Source: Cystobasidiopsis lactophilus
Taxonomy: Eukaryota > Basidiomycota > Agaricostilbomycetes > Agaricostilbales > Chionosphaeraceae
Assembly (NCBI GenBank): GCA_001599975.1
Contig: BCIO01000006.1
Location: 1,607,587-1,671,586 of the forward strand
Direction: 5' to 3'
Length of the DNA stretch: 64,000 nt
In this document: positions 44,697 through 57,040 of the stretch, piece by piece
How positions within the stretch are numbered: the stretch's first letter is position 1
Layout of the letters: each line of letters starts with the position of its first letter
Made by a program: the position numbers and the translations under genes
The notes under the pieces: model-generated
The model's input: the letters and a program-made list of their open reading frames with translations, nothing else
Told to the model about the DNA's origin: nothing
The model's database searches: none

Positions 44697-47077
44697 ATGG
44701 CTGCTGCTTCTGCTGCCGCCGCCGCGAATGGAGTTGCGGAAGCGCTCAGTGATTTGGACGTGAACAACGTCAAGCTGCCCTCGCCCGATCTCTTGGGAGT
44801 CACCATTCCAGAAGATGTGGATGCCAAAGCTGTAGCCCAGGAATGGCTTACGTCCTTTGGCGAGGCGTGCGCCACCAATGATGCCGGCAGATTCGCTGAT
44901 CTGTTTTTGCCTGATGGTGAGCATCTCTCCTTCTTTTCTGATTGATTTAATGTTATTTGCAAAGGCTGGTGGCGCGATCGCCTGTCGTTCACTTGGGACC
45001 ACCGCACCTTCTTCGGGACCCAAAAGATCTTGAAGGCCTTCCAGGTGAGCTTACCATTTGCTTGCTTTCAGGCCAGCTTATCAAGCTGAGATGGTTTCTC
45101 AGGGCACTAACAAGCGCACCCGGCCGACCGATTTGGAGCTGAACACGACTAGCTTCCCGCCGGCGCGCTTCGCCCCTTTCCCCGACCTGGTCTACGTCTC
45201 GGCCAACTTCAGCTTCAACACGGAGCTGGCGTCAAACCACGGAGTAGTCAACTTAGTCCTGACTAAGAATGGGTGGCGAGCTTGGACCTTGTTGACAGGC
45301 GTCGACGACCTTAAGCGCCACCCGGAGATTGAAGTCCAGCAGGAGCGCATTTCCGCCTCTGACTTCGAGAAGTCCGACCCACCTGTGCTCATCGTTGGAG
45401 GTGGATTGTCTGGACTGGCACTGGCGGCGCACTTGCACGCCATTGGGGTGCAGACTTTGGTCATTGAAAAGCACGAGCATCCGGGCGATTCGTGGGCCAA
45501 GCGGTACAAGGCTTTGCACCTCCACTCCCCCAGCTTTGGCGACTCCCTCCCCTTCTTGCCCTACCCCAAACACTGGCCACTGTACCCTTCGGCTGGAAAA
45601 GTGTCAAACTTGTGAGATGCGATTCTACTGGAACCGCTTTCTGGGAAAAGGGGCTGATGTGGTCGGGATTCACTTACAGCCTCCAGTTTTACGCTTCTAT
45701 CATGCACTTGAACGTGTGGACGAGCACCACCATGGTCGGCGCCACCTTTGACGACTCGACCAAGACCTGGACGGTTCGGCTGCAACGCGGCTCAGAAGCG
45801 ACGGAGCGCACGCTGCATACCCAAGTTCTCGCACTTTGCATGGGCTGGGTAGGCCCGCCTAAGACTCCAGAAGTGCCCAACGCCGACAAGTTCAAGGGCA
45901 AAGCGATCCACTCGGCTAATTTCACCTCGTGCAAGGAGGACGGCCTGGTGGGCAAGAAGGTCATGGTCGTTGGGCTGGGATCGACGGGTTTTGATATTGT
46001 GGGGGATTTGGCCAGCAACGGCGCGCAGGTGACGCTCCTCCAGCGTTCACCTTGCTATGTCATGAGCCAGACCAATGGCAGCAACCTTGTTCGTTTCTTT
46101 CCTCTCCTCCATGGACCATCTTTATCTCAATCTAATCCCCATTCAAAAGAACAATGGAGCCTGGTATGGACCTGGCAAGCCACCGTTGGAGATTGGCGAC
46201 AGGATGGCGCACTCAGTTCCCTGGCCCATCGCAAAAAGTCTGTCCTCCTGCTCACAAATTATGTTTCCACTGCCCCTTTGACTGAGCATTTCATATTTAC
46301 AGTCTTCATGCGTCGCGAAGTCAAGCGAGTGGCAGAACTAGACAAGTCTGTCCCCTCTCTTCATCTCCTCACAAGCCGCCACTGACCAAAGGCTGAGCAG
46401 GGAGCTTCTCGACGGGCTTCGAGAAAAGGGCCTGGAGACGTACTTGGGCAAAGATGGCTGTGGCCACATTGGCTGTCAGTTTTTCTCTCCCCCGCCTCGA
46501 CTTTGAAAGCTGATTTGATGACGATCAGTGACTTTGGATTCCACGGGTGGCTTTTACTTCGATACGGGCTCCAAGGACGCCGCCTGCCAGCAGATCATCT
46601 CGGGCCAGGTGGCAGTCGCCAAAGGCTTTGTGTCTTCGTTCGTTTCCCCATTCTCTCTCCATCCCCAAAGTTCTTCGCTGACGATGGGCACCAGTTTCAC
46701 TGAGAACGGCGTGATCTTGGATTCTGGCAAGGCGATCGAGCTGGACGCCATCGTCTGGTGTACCGGCTACCACCCCGCGGCGGAGTATGTGCGCCAATTG
46801 CTGGGCGACGAGGTGGCGGCCAAAGTGGGAGAGACGTGGTTGCTCGACGCGGACCCGGAGCTACAGGGCACCTGGCGCCCGTTAAACCACCCTAATCTCT
46901 ACACCATCCAGGGTGAGTCGTTTTGTTTTGAAGTTTTGGAAGAAAGCTGATATGGAGGGATTGACAGGTGGCTTCATCATGGCGCGCTATCAGAACAAGC
47001 TGCTGTCCAGGTTGATCGCTGCGAACCTGGATGCGGACGCGGACTCGTCAGTGGACATCAAGGCGTTCAAGGCTTGA
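44697..47077 (+). CDS. FAD-dependent monooxygenase with N-terminal NTF2-like extension
   Basis: Multi-exon. An Ala-rich start (MAAASAAAAANGVAEAL) leads into an NTF2/SnoaL-like segment: AVAQEWLTSFGEACATND, WWRDRLSFTWDHRTFFG and FPDLVYVSANFSFNTE. The oxygenase follows, with the FAD dinucleotide fold VLIVGGGLSGLALAAHLHA, GDSWAKRYKALHLHSP, the family motif FKGKAIHSANF (FxGxxxHxxxF), the NADPH fold VMVVGLGSTGFDIVGDLAS, and the late motif DAIVWCTGYHPAAEYV. The end is VDIKAFKA. This is the flavin-containing monooxygenase/YUCCA-like group that hydroxylates soft nucleophiles or decarboxylates oxo acids; the substrate is unknown. Several introns interrupt it (about 44917-44964, 45044-45103, 45615-45687, 46091-46150, 46238-46302, 46341-46397, 46473-46528, 46634-46692 and 46913-46968). 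Confidence 0.88.
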
Positions 47078-47234
47078 AGTGGCGGTGGTGATCCCTCTGC
47101 CCACATCCAAGCTTCCGTCCACTGTGTCCACTTCGGTATTGCTTTGCAATGTGTTCATAGCTATCAGAGATACTGCACGTGAAATGCTATCAAGGCCAAA
47201 GGTCAAAACGTTGGTTGGACCCGGACGAGCAGTC

Positions 47235-50200
47235 ATGACGCAGCCTCCGCCCAAGCCGCCAGCTCGGAAGCAGTCCACCCTGGCCTTGAACCCGTCCAAT
47301 GTTGTTTGTAAGCGTCTCAATACTCCAGCTAGGTGTCGTTACTGAGCGCCAACAGCGTTCGCGACGCCTTACGAGAGCCCCTTGACAGAAACGGGGTCGG
47401 GCTACCCGTTCCTCAAAGAACAAGACCTGGCGCCTGACCACACTGACTTGTCGCCTTTGCGGGCGCACTACTTGAAGCGCGAGCTGGTCGACCTGCAACT
47501 GAAAGCCGAGCTGCACTTGTTGTCGCAGCCCGACGCTCTCGCCGTGCTTGGCCCCCCATTCGCGCCGGCCGCTGCTTCAGGCTCGTCGGCGCCGGTCCGA
47601 AATGCGGCGAACATCGATTTGCCGTTCATTCGCTGTCAGTCCATGTTTACTTTGGCCGTGTGCAAGCTCGTCGCTCAAGCCATGGACGGCCGCCAGTCAT
47701 CTTTCATCATTTCGTGTTGACGCTCCCAATGCTGGCCAAAGCTCCGCCAAACTTCTTCAAGGACAAGGTCCAGCCCTTTGTGCACTCCTTCTTGTCCCGC
47801 AACATCTCCACCGCCGACCTCCGCGGCTCAGAGACCAAGCGGGATCGCCTGGCCGGTCGACTGGAGAAGCACCTGGGCTTGATCCTGTCCTCGGCTATTC
47901 GGCTGGCAGAGAACGGCGGGCAGGAGCAGGTGGTCAGGGTCACTTCGTTCAATGGCGACACGGCGCCTGTGGACCCGCACACAGCCACTGGGGCGCCCAA
48001 CAAAGCTCTCCCCGCGCTGCCGAAGGAATCCGAGTTTAACGTCAACATTGCCACCATCCGATCCATCCTGGTCAAGGGCAGGCTTAGGAACTCGAGCAGG
48101 GAGGAGTTCATCGTTCGCACAGGCTTGAAAGGCGAGGAGGTGTATGTGTCGAGGCGGTACGGCGATTTCACCAGGTTGGCCCAGCAGGTGTGTTTCTGGC
48201 CTCTCCTTCATCAGCTGTGGAAATCGCCTGATGAAAGCGGTCTTCCTTCACACAGCTACGAAAGGAGTTCCCAGAGGAAGACGTCCGCCCTCCACCGGCC
48301 AAAGATCGCAAAGCCCTCCCCGCCCCTCAGACCCTCTCCCCATCTTCCAGCACCTCTCGCTTCCCCGACTCCCCTACGCAATCTTTCGACTCTGAGCATC
48401 TCCCTCCGACCACCGGCGAGACCTTGACCTTGGCCAGGGAGCGCAATCGCCTCACGCTCAGAGCTTACCTCCGCCACCTCCTCCGCAACCCGACCTTAGC
48501 CTCGTCCGAAACCCTACGCTCTTTCTTGCTCAACGACCCAACCACTCTCACAGACGGTGAGAAAGCGGATGTGGTTCGAAGGGAGGAGATGGACGCTCTC
48601 AGAGAGGGCGAGCTGGCCCGCTTCAAGTCGGAGGTGGACGCGAGGGTGAAAGAATTGGAGGTCCATTTGAGGTCCTTCAAGGAGGAGCTGGTCAAGCGCG
48701 ACGGCCTGACGCGGGTTTTCGCAACGGTCAAGAACACGCCGAATGTGGAGGACCTGCCGGTGGAGTACAAGAAGCTGATGGAGTGGGCTCGCATCTCGTT
48801 CGTCGCTCCCTCTACTTTATCAGCCTTTATGGAGGGCTGATGTGGATTCCGGTGCGGTGGACAGATTGGCCTCAACGATCTACCAACTGTTCGCCGGGTC
48901 GGACAACTCCTCCTCGACCTTCTCCCAGCTCAAGCGGATCCACGGCTTGATGCCCTATTTCATGCTCCGCGGCATCCTCAAAATCTCCAACCCGGTGTCC
49001 ATGATCCGCGCCTTCCTAGACCTCTTCCTGGCTCGCCCCTTTGGGCAGAACTCGTTGATCCAGCGCATGTTCTCCCAAGGTCTTCAAGATGAGATCCGGG
49101 AGATCCAAGAGGACATGCAGTTGGTGGCGGACAAGATCGCGGAGCCGGAGATGGTCGGCAAAGTCGACGCGTTCGTCGATGCGCCCAAGGAGATCCAGGA
49201 CATGTTCTTGGACGACGCGCAAGAGGAGAACATCGACCTCATGACTGCCATTCTGCGATCTCAGGAGGAACCGGTGCTCAGACCGGACCAAATGCAGCGG
49301 GTCCAAACGTCCAACCTCGCTTATGCCAAGTACCTCAAAGTCAAAGGGGAAGACGACGAGATCATGCCGGACAACGATGATGCGTGGCTGTTTGAGGACT
49401 TGCACGTCTACCTCAGGCTGGCGCAAAAAGCGAGGGACAAGGAGCAGCTCATAGAGCTCATTTTCGAGGTTCGTCGTTGTCTCTCCACATCACACGCATT
49501 GTTTGATTAGAGAGACGACCATGAACAGGGAGGAACTTCGGAGCTCCTCAAGGATGTCATCTCGATCTTCTACCAGCCCTTGGCCCAAGTGTATCGCGCA
49601 GCCAACATCGCCGACTCCTTGGCCGACCTCCAGTCCTTCATCAACGACCTGATCAAGACCGTCGACCTGGCCGAGCAAGCCAATCTCAATTCGAACCCAC
49701 AGCAAACCGTGCAGACCTTCATCGACCTGGTCCAGCGGCACGAGGGCCAATTCTACAAATTCGTCCACCAGGTCCACTCCAAGGGCTCGGGGCTGTTCGA
49801 CGAGCTCATGAAGTGGATCGAGCTGTTCATCAACCTGGTCCGAGATGGCTTCCCCACCGTCGTCTCGCTCGAGTTCATGCTGCCCCACGCTGGCAAGGAG
49901 AGGAAGGCGATCATGGAGGAGATTGACGCCGTGATCGAATACCACCGCCAGCTCAAGGTGGCCCACCACCAGCGCATGCAGCGGCGCATGGTGCGTGGCT
50001 CGACGACGCAGTTGGAGAAGGACGAGGACGCGGCGTTTGTCGAGGGCGTCATGCAGAACCTCAACTTGGGCAAGATGGGCGAGGACGTGGACGACATGGC
50101 TGCTGAAGAGTCAGAAGAGGAGGAGGAAGACGCGGACTCGGATAACGACTTTCACGATGCTCACCAAGACCTTCACGAAGACGACGGCGCGCCGATCAAC

Positions 50201-50362
50201 AGCCGGAAGCCGAAGAAGAGCAAGAAGAAGGACAGGGTGCTGATCGAGCCGCCCGAGCTTAAGCTCATCCCTGAGCTGGTGCCCTTATTTGTGGAAGCGG
50301 TCAGGCCAAGCTTGATTGAGGCCCGGCAGGGCGCCAGGGCTCAGCTGCAAACTTCTCCTTGA
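47235..50362 (+). CDS. PXB-PX-DUF3818 lipid-binding protein (yeast Lec1/YPR097W type)
   Basis: Six exons. The N-terminal PXB domain shows LSPLRAHYLKRELVDLQL, FHHFVLTLPMLAKAPPNFF and KDKVQPFVHSFLSR. The PX domain follows with EEFIVRTGLKGEEVYVSRRY and GDFTRLAQQLRKEFPEED, including the RRYxDF phosphoinositide contact. A DUF3818 region then has LTLARERNRLTLRAYLRHLL, HGLMPYFMLRGILKISNPVS, RAFLDLFLARPFGQNSLIQR and SIFYQPLAQVYRAANIAD. A C-terminal acidic run (about 50105-50150) and a Lys-rich stretch (RKPKKSKKKDR) end it. In yeast the homolog is a PX protein at membranes linked to lipid droplets and mitochondria. Introns near 47308-47355, 47636-47693, 48188-48255, 48800-48870 and 49469-49529. Confidence 0.88.
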
Positions 50363-50493
50363 GGGCTTAGAACCGATGGACTTTGTTTCTTGTAATTCTT
50401 CGGGGCTTCGCATGAGGAAAATGTGATACTATGATTTACAACTGTGCAGAGAAGAAACGTTGTGCTTTGGCATTTGTACAGGTGGCGAAAGGG

Positions 50494-52049
50494 CTAGACT
50501 TTCTCGCGGACGTCCTCACGAATGTCCTCAGTGGACTGCTGCTGCTGCTGTTGCCTAGTGGAAGCGCTTGACTTGATGACCAATGTATGATGGCTGTCAG
50601 AATCCTGGAAATAAAGTCAGAAAGGAGGGTTCATACAGGAAGGATTCTGGAGAGCAGTTGGCCTGTGTGTCTCGAGTGAGCGAACAGCTGCATGGAGGCG
50701 ATCGATGGGCCCCACCAGCAACTTTGAGACCCCCAGAGATGCAACTCGGAGCCACTTTGGTCTCCATTGAATCCTCGTCGGATTGGGGCAAGTTGGGCAA
50801 GGTGGACATGAACGTGTCGTCCGTGCCCCAGTGGAGAGCCGGATCCCGTTGCTGGTCGTTGATGAGCCACAAAACGGAGATCTGAGAGTATGATCAGTTT
50901 GGTATCAAATTCGAACAGCAACCGAGAAGGAGGCTAACGGAAAGCGCTGGGGCGATCAGGATCCGAAAGACGGCCACCAGCGGATTTTGGGCAATGTGCT
51001 TGACTGTAGTGACGGCGGATAGGGCACATGTTAAACTGAAGCAAGCAGGAAGGAATGCGGTAGCGATGCAAAGCTGAAGAGCTCGGTGGATCGAGTGGAT
51101 TGCTCTGCTCCGCCCAGATGTGAGCGAGGAGATGAATCTGAATCTCCAAATCAGAAACCTACTTCTCGGAGAAACACTCGGTCTTGGCCTTGAAAAGGAT
51201 GTAGGACTGAAAGCCGCACATGGCCAGGGTGGTGGCGCCAACGCACGATACCGCCGCGATCGTGAAGATTCGGTGAGTTGCAATTGCTCCGAGCGCCAAA
51301 TCAGGAACGATGGTATAATGAATGCCTTCCGCGAGGGAAGCGGCGCAGGTGACAAGGACCATAGTGCTAAGCAATGCCGCGATCCACCGCTTGTGGCCGA
51401 GTGCCCGGTATGTGCGTAGGCCTAGCCAAGACTGGCACATTAGATTGATGGCAGACCAGAGATAAAAGTCGACGACAGTGAAGTTGGAAAGCCTCGGTGT
51501 TGCAACTTTAGCAAACCCGTTGATCTGAAACCAGAGGCTCTGCTGGCACAGTCAGTCATACGCTCATGCTCGCTCAAGGCGTCTGAAGGAACGACCAACA
51601 ACAAAGCTCAAGGCGACAATTGGCAGATTCAAGAGGGCTAGCCCGAGGACAAACAGTCGGGTCGAAAGACGCGTCTGCTTGGCGCTGAGGTAGAAGAGGG
51701 CCAGTTGATGGAACACAAAGCCCTGGCGATCGAAGCTCAGCACAGGGATGGGCCACACGCTTGTCCGATTGAGACTCACGTAGAGAAAGGATTGCGCCAA
51801 TACCGCCATCATAACAACTGCGACGGCGTGGGCTGCGTCAAAGGGCTGAGTAAAACACGAGTGGCTGCAGGAAAGGTAAACAAACCCTTCATAGAAATGA
51901 CCTCCATCACACAAGGTAGGTCGCATTGAGCGGGAATGAACGCAGTCATAATGAGCGGCAACTGCAAGGTCACAAGAAGAATCGGAGGCAGACACGGCGC
52001 GAGAGCAAGAGCATTGCCAGGAGCCGGGGTTGCATTCCCAATCGGTCAT
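50494..52049 (-). CDS. Polytopic membrane protein, DUF6534-like
   Basis: Multi-exon minus-strand gene with several hydrophobic helices: FDAAHAVAVVMMAVLAQSF, RLFVLGLALLNLPIVALSFV, AALLSTMVLVTCAASLAEG and HRIFTIAAVSCVGATTLAM. The late element ISVLWLINDQQRD corresponds to the SxLAxLNxR motif that ends the last helix of DUF6534 proteins, a basidiomycete seven-helix family of unknown function. The start (52049, MTDWECNPGS) and the end are uncertain. One frame stops at 50597; a splice acceptor there would instead add a tail with six glutamines (CAG/CTG run near 50536-50552) ending at 50494. Confidence 0.55.
50536..50553. repeat. Short CAG/CTG trinucleotide run
   Basis: Five consecutive CTG triplets on the plus strand (polyglutamine if read from the minus strand), at the 3' end of the DUF6534-like gene. 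Confidence 0.85.
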
Positions 52050-52425
52050 CGACAGCTCAGAAATGACAGCTCGGCGTCACTTCGGGATGTAAATCGATTC
52101 ATGCAACCTTGAACCTCAGCTTCGCGAGCAACCAACAAGGAGGCAGGCCCGGCAGTTGCATGAAAGATCACATCCGGTGCCGACCGAGCTCATCGGCCAA
52201 CCAAGCTTTTCGAAATTGGTTCAGAAGTCCAGATTTGAGTTCAAGGTTATCGGTCGATGTCGCAGTTTCATAGCAGACAGAGAAGCAGCCAAGAGAGGTG
52301 GTTGGCTACCGAACCGGAGCCGCTGCGCACGTGTCTTGCGCCCACCCCGCGTTGACCCATGGCTTCAGCGGCATCAGCCAAAACCTTCGCTTAAAGTGCA
52401 TAAGAGGTCCGAACTATTCGATAAG
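52050..52425. promoter_or_regulatory. Divergent promoter region, DUF6534-like (-) / dienelactone hydrolase (+)
   Basis: About 375 bp between divergent starts. No specific site is recognised. Confidence 0.4.
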
Positions 52426-54017
52426 ATGTCAGACCTCCTTGCTGGGTAAGATATGGTACTTAAAGGGCATGGATCCCGCGTGAAACGAGGCCTGCAGCCC
52501 ACCCGGCGTTTGCTGCATGACCGGTGTCAAGCACGAGGGAGAGACGGTTGGCCAAGACACGACTAGCGGCGATGGTGGGCGTCTTCCATTTGACTAACAT
52601 GTGAAACCTTGCTCAACTCGCGAGCCTGTAGTCAAGGCGTACCTTTCGCTGCCCAAGAAGAAGTCCACCACCGGGATCTTGCTTTGCCCAGATGCTTTGT
52701 GCGGCACCTGCATTTCGTCATGATCGACATGCCTTACTGATTTCCTTGTGTCCAGTGGGCTTGGAATCCCCAACGGCAAGCTGATTGCCGACAACTTTGC
52801 TGAGAATGGGTGAATGCCAAGGTCTGGATTGCCATCCGCCCTCGACTAACACAGCTCTGCAGCTATGTCGTCCTCATGCCCGACTTATTTAAGGGCAACC
52901 CAATCCCGGCGTCGGTCCTCGAAAGCGGATTCAAGGTCAGTCGTCGTGTTGGCGCCAAGCCGCCGATCTTTTGTTTGACTTCGGGTGCTGCAGGACTTTG
53001 ACTTGATGGGCTGGTTTGCTACGTGGGCTACTTCTTACATCTGTCACATCCTTTCTTTGCAGTGTGACCTGATTTTCTTGATGCAGGCACAAGGTCGAGG
53101 TGGTCGACGAGATTTGCTTGCAGGCCATCAAGGACCTCAAGGAGAAGCATGGCTGTGTGTACTGATCATTCGCCTGGTGTCTCTTCGAAACTGATGAGGC
53201 TGTTGGCACCGCGGGATAGGCACCAAGATTGGCGCCATCGGTGAGTGAAATTGACCATCGGCATCATTGTCGACGCCAACTCAACCTGTTGTGCGTGCGC
53301 CGCTTGATCAGGCTACTGCTTTGGAGGTGCGACATGAGCTTCGAAGCTGTCCCGCTCAATACTGGTCTTTTTCGAGACTGAGCGCTTTTTCCCGTCCAGG
53401 CCGCTATGCCACCCGCCTTCTGAAGGGCAAACGAGTCGACGCCAGCGTAATTAATCATCCGAGCTTTGTCGAGGTTCAAGGAAAGTGCCCCTTTTTGCCG
53501 CCATATTGCTTTTCCTCGAGTACTCATTCTCGTGCACTAGACTTTGAAGCTTTGGAGAATCCACTGTGCATTCAGGCTGCCGGTAAGCTGTTACTGTCAC
53601 TCTTTGCGTGGCCAACGGAAGCTGAATCTGACGATTCTGCAGAAACCGACGGCATCTTCCCCTTGGAGGCCCGCCGCAAGGCTGAGGATATCTTGATCGC
53701 CAAGAAGGCCAAGTACCAGATCAGTGTCTACTCTGGAGTGCGTTCTTCTCTTCCTTTGCTACAGGGCGACATCTTATACTCGTTGTGCCACCAGGTCGAG
53801 CATGGCTTCGCTGCTGTTGGTGCTCTTCTAGTGCTTCAACTCCCTATATCTGATCAGATCTTCCCTTCTTAGAAAGCCGATCTGTCGTCCGTCGAGGGCA
53901 GGTTTGCCAAGGTTGGTCCTTCTAGCTTTATAAAAAGTGCAGCCGGCTGAGGTCTCGCCCAAATAGGAATCCGCCTTCTACGCCGCCCTCAACTTCTTTG
54001 GCACCTATCTCAAGTAG
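52426..54017 (+). CDS. Dienelactone hydrolase family protein
   Basis: At least eight short exons. After MSDLLAG and an intron comes GVCCMTGVKHEGETVGQ, the CCxTGxxHxG start typical of fungal dienelactone hydrolases. It continues with VKAYLSLPKKKSTTGILLCP, GLGIPNGKLIADNFAENG and YVVLMPDLFKGNPIP. The catalytic Cys is in IGYCFGG, the acid in ETDGIFPLEARRKAEDIL, and the His in VEHGFAA, completing a Cys-Asp-His triad. The C-terminus SAFYAALNFFGTYLK is standard. The family hydrolyses enol-lactones in aromatic degradation or acts as a general carboxymethylenebutenolidase-like esterase; the native substrate is unknown. Exon ends are approximate in the 53060-53340 part, where introns are frequent. Confidence 0.85.
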
Positions 54018-54316
54018 ATCGTGCCACTGGATCAGAGTTCAACAAGCCCCAATTGAAGCATTGAAGATAAACAAAACAAAAAAGGGTTCACAGCTTTCCA
54101 TCGACCGGGACAGAGGGGTTTCAAAATCAAATCGAGGATTGGCATGCAGTGCAATAGGGATGTCAAACTGCTTGCTTTGTCTTGATGTTCGCCACCGATC
54201 CTCTCGCCCAGAAGTGGCAATGGCCCGGGTGAAACGCCTGCGTGCACGAGCCCCTCTCACTTTGTCGACCAAAATTTGGCCACGGCAGACCGGGCGCTCT
54301 TGGTCTGTTCTGTGCC
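54018..54316. other. Intergenic upstream of the Myb-like gene
   Basis: About 300 bp with no gene recognised; contains an A-rich tract near 54067-54085. Confidence 0.4.
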
Positions 54317-57040
54317 ATGAAGCGACCCAAGCAGGAGGTGCCATCGGATCCGGAGGGCGCTACTGGGCCTGTAAGCCGCCCCAAGTCTTCTCTTTTTGAG
54401 GCGCCCCCTTAAGCGGGACTTGTGCTTTCTAAGCAGCCTCGCAAGCGCCCAAAGGCTGTCAAAATCAGGAAAGAGACTGTTGCCGCCCAGCAAAGCCCTT
54501 CCGAGCCGCGTCTTGCCGCCTCCACACCGAAAAAGTCGCTGCCGTCTCGCAGGACATCTCATGCGACCGATGCTGTCGCGCCCAAGAAAGACTCAGACTC
54601 CGAAGACGCACGAGTCTGGATTCCTGGCCTTTCTCCCTCCCCAGGCCTTACAAAAGGCACAAAGCGGTCGCAAAGCTCTCCAAAGTCGGAGTCGGAGGGG
54701 GAAGCCGTCGTGTCTCTGCCCGATCCAGCCCGAACAGCGAAGGTCTCGCCTAAGAGATTGCCTCTGCCCAAGTCTGTGAAGCGCAAGGCGGAGGTAGTGC
54801 CCAAGAAGGAGGAGGGTGGCTCGGACTTGGACGGCTCGGCGGTGGTGCATCTCGATGGACCAATGCCGGCCAAGCCTGTGCGCTCCAACGGCCTCTCAAA
54901 GCGATCCAAGAAGGAGGAGGAGGAGCCAGATCAGAAGCCTTCGATCAAGCTGGTTGCGACCCGAACTGCGAGCCCCAAGAGCGAGGACGACGTCGGCCGA
55001 AGCCCGACGCCACAGCGGTCCTTCAAGAAGCCACGAGGTCCAGCTCGCGTCATGAAGCCTAGAACCACAATGAAGAAGATGCCGGTCGTCAAGTCTGACA
55101 GCGACGAATCGGCCTCGTCTGACTCGACCTCGTCTGACTCCTCTGACGAGTCCGGCTCGTCCTCTGAAGAGTCGCCCTCCTCCGACGAATCGTCTTCTTC
55201 TGACGAGTCCTCTGCCTCAGATCAGTCCTCCTCCAATAATGGGCTGGGCACTTCTGACGAGTCCGACGCATCGGCCTTCGTCGACCTATCCATTTTTACC
55301 ACACCTACTCAGTCACCGTCTGTTTTCAAGCCTTCTTTAATTCCCAAGCAAGTCATAGTCATCTCCGATTACAGTCCTTCGTCGTCGAGCAGCTCCAGCT
55401 CCAGCGACGAGGAAGATGCATCAGTTTCGCTACCTTCTTCTCCTCGCAACCAGCCCTCTTTTCCTGTCGGAGCTTCTACATCTTCTCGCACTTCCCAAGT
55501 TACCACTCGCCCGCCTTCGAAGCAAATCCTGCGACCGGCCTCACCCGAATCCGCCGAGCTCGAGTTTGCCGATGAAGAGTGGGGTCCCTTCTACCCGGCT
55601 GGAGACGGATCCGCCGCTCTGGTCTTGACACCTCAAGGAGAGAAGATGGTGGCCCGCATCATGAAGCCGTTTGACACTCCTACTTTCGACGACGAAGACG
55701 AAGACTCGTCCTCCGATGAAGACGACTCCTCGTCCGATGAAGAATCATCCAGCGAAGAAGGGCCTTGCCCGCTTTCGCCCAGCGATCTCGAGTCTGATCC
55801 AGAGGATGCGTGCGTTGTGCGCCGCTTGACACCGGAAGACTGCGCCCAGATGATGGCCAATGGGGAGCCGCCAGCGTCTGTGGCCATTCGAGTTCTCTCT
55901 GACTCATCGGTCTGTCAAAAGGATGCAGCTCAGTTTTCTGCTGTTCTGGGAATGGAGATCCAGTACGGCAGGTATACGAGAGACGAGAACGACACCATCC
56001 GACAAACTGTCGTGGACGTCGCTGCCGCCCACGGCATGTCCACGCAATCGCTCATCGACCTCTTCTCCGATAGACCTCGCGGGCCCCGGCAGCACCCTGC
56101 ACTTCGCTGTCTTCGTCGTGTGTGGATCAAGCGCTTACGCGTCCGGCCTGTGGCGCCTCTCGTCTTTCACGCCAGCGTCATCTTGGACCCTCACTATGGC
56201 ACAAAGAGAACTTGGACAGACAAAGAAGACACTCAGATTCTTGAATGGCGGGTCACACAGACTCCAGCTTTGAAGAAGTTTGCGCTCCAGCTAAAGCGGC
56301 CCCGCCACGACATCTGGAACCGTCTGAACGACTTGGATGCGAAGCAATTTGGCGGTGCAACTGGCGTGTGGTCGCCAGAGGAAGATGACCGTCTGCATCA
56401 AGCCATGGTGTCGACCGTGAAGGACTTGTCCAAAGGCCGGCGTTTTTGGAACGATGTCGCCATCAAAGTGCAGACACGTAGTCCTGTTCAGTGCCACAAG
56501 CGATGGTAAAGTCGATCGTTCAGTTCCGACGGAGCCTTCTTAGCTGCTTTCAGGTCGGTCCTTGACCGGGTGCGCTCCGCTGCACAAGACGGGTACTATC
56601 GCCGTTTGTGGACGCCTCCACTGGCCCGTGAACTTTTTGAAAGGTCAGACGGTTGGCTTGCGTCCCAGCTGCCTTCTTACATAGATCGGTGGCTTTGCAG
56701 GCTTCTTCGTTTTCCCGACGAGACCCACGTCCGGTGGCCTCAAGTCGCCAAAAGCGGGCCTTTGAAAATCTTTTCCAGCAACCAGCTCAACAACCTCTTC
56801 AAATACCACTTCACTGCGTTCCAGCGCACCGTCGATCCTAGAGGAACTTTCCAAGAAGGTGTGCGGCATTTGTTGAAGAAGGCAAGAGAGAAGGAGCAAA
56901 AGTGGTTGACGCAAGAGGAGCAGCGAGAGATGGCGAGACGGTTTTTTGCAGAGTGGGACGCTGCCAACGGTGGTGGACGGCCAGCCGAAGGCAGCTCCAG
57001 CGACGACGACAACAACAACAAGGACCATCTCTCTTCTTAA
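54317..57040 (+). CDS. Reb1/TTF-I-like Myb/SANT DNA-binding protein
   Basis: Exons 54317-54370, 54437-56505 and 56554-57040 give 869 aa. The first half is basic/Ser-rich with many SPKS-type sites. A long acidic serine tract follows (SSEESPSSDESSSS, then DEDEDSSSDEDDSSSDEESS). The DNA-binding part has a pre-SANT helix VVDVAAAHGMSTQSLIDLFS, then Myb-like repeats KRTWTDKEDTQILEWRV and GVWSPEEDDRLHQAMVSTVK, ending SPVQCHKRW. After this come PLKIFSSNQLNNLFKYHFTA and a helical, charged tail. The arrangement resembles the Reb1/TTF-I termination-factor group acting at rDNA or promoters, but assignment within Myb proteins is by pattern only. A possible in-frame intron occurs at about 56643-56699. Confidence 0.68.
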
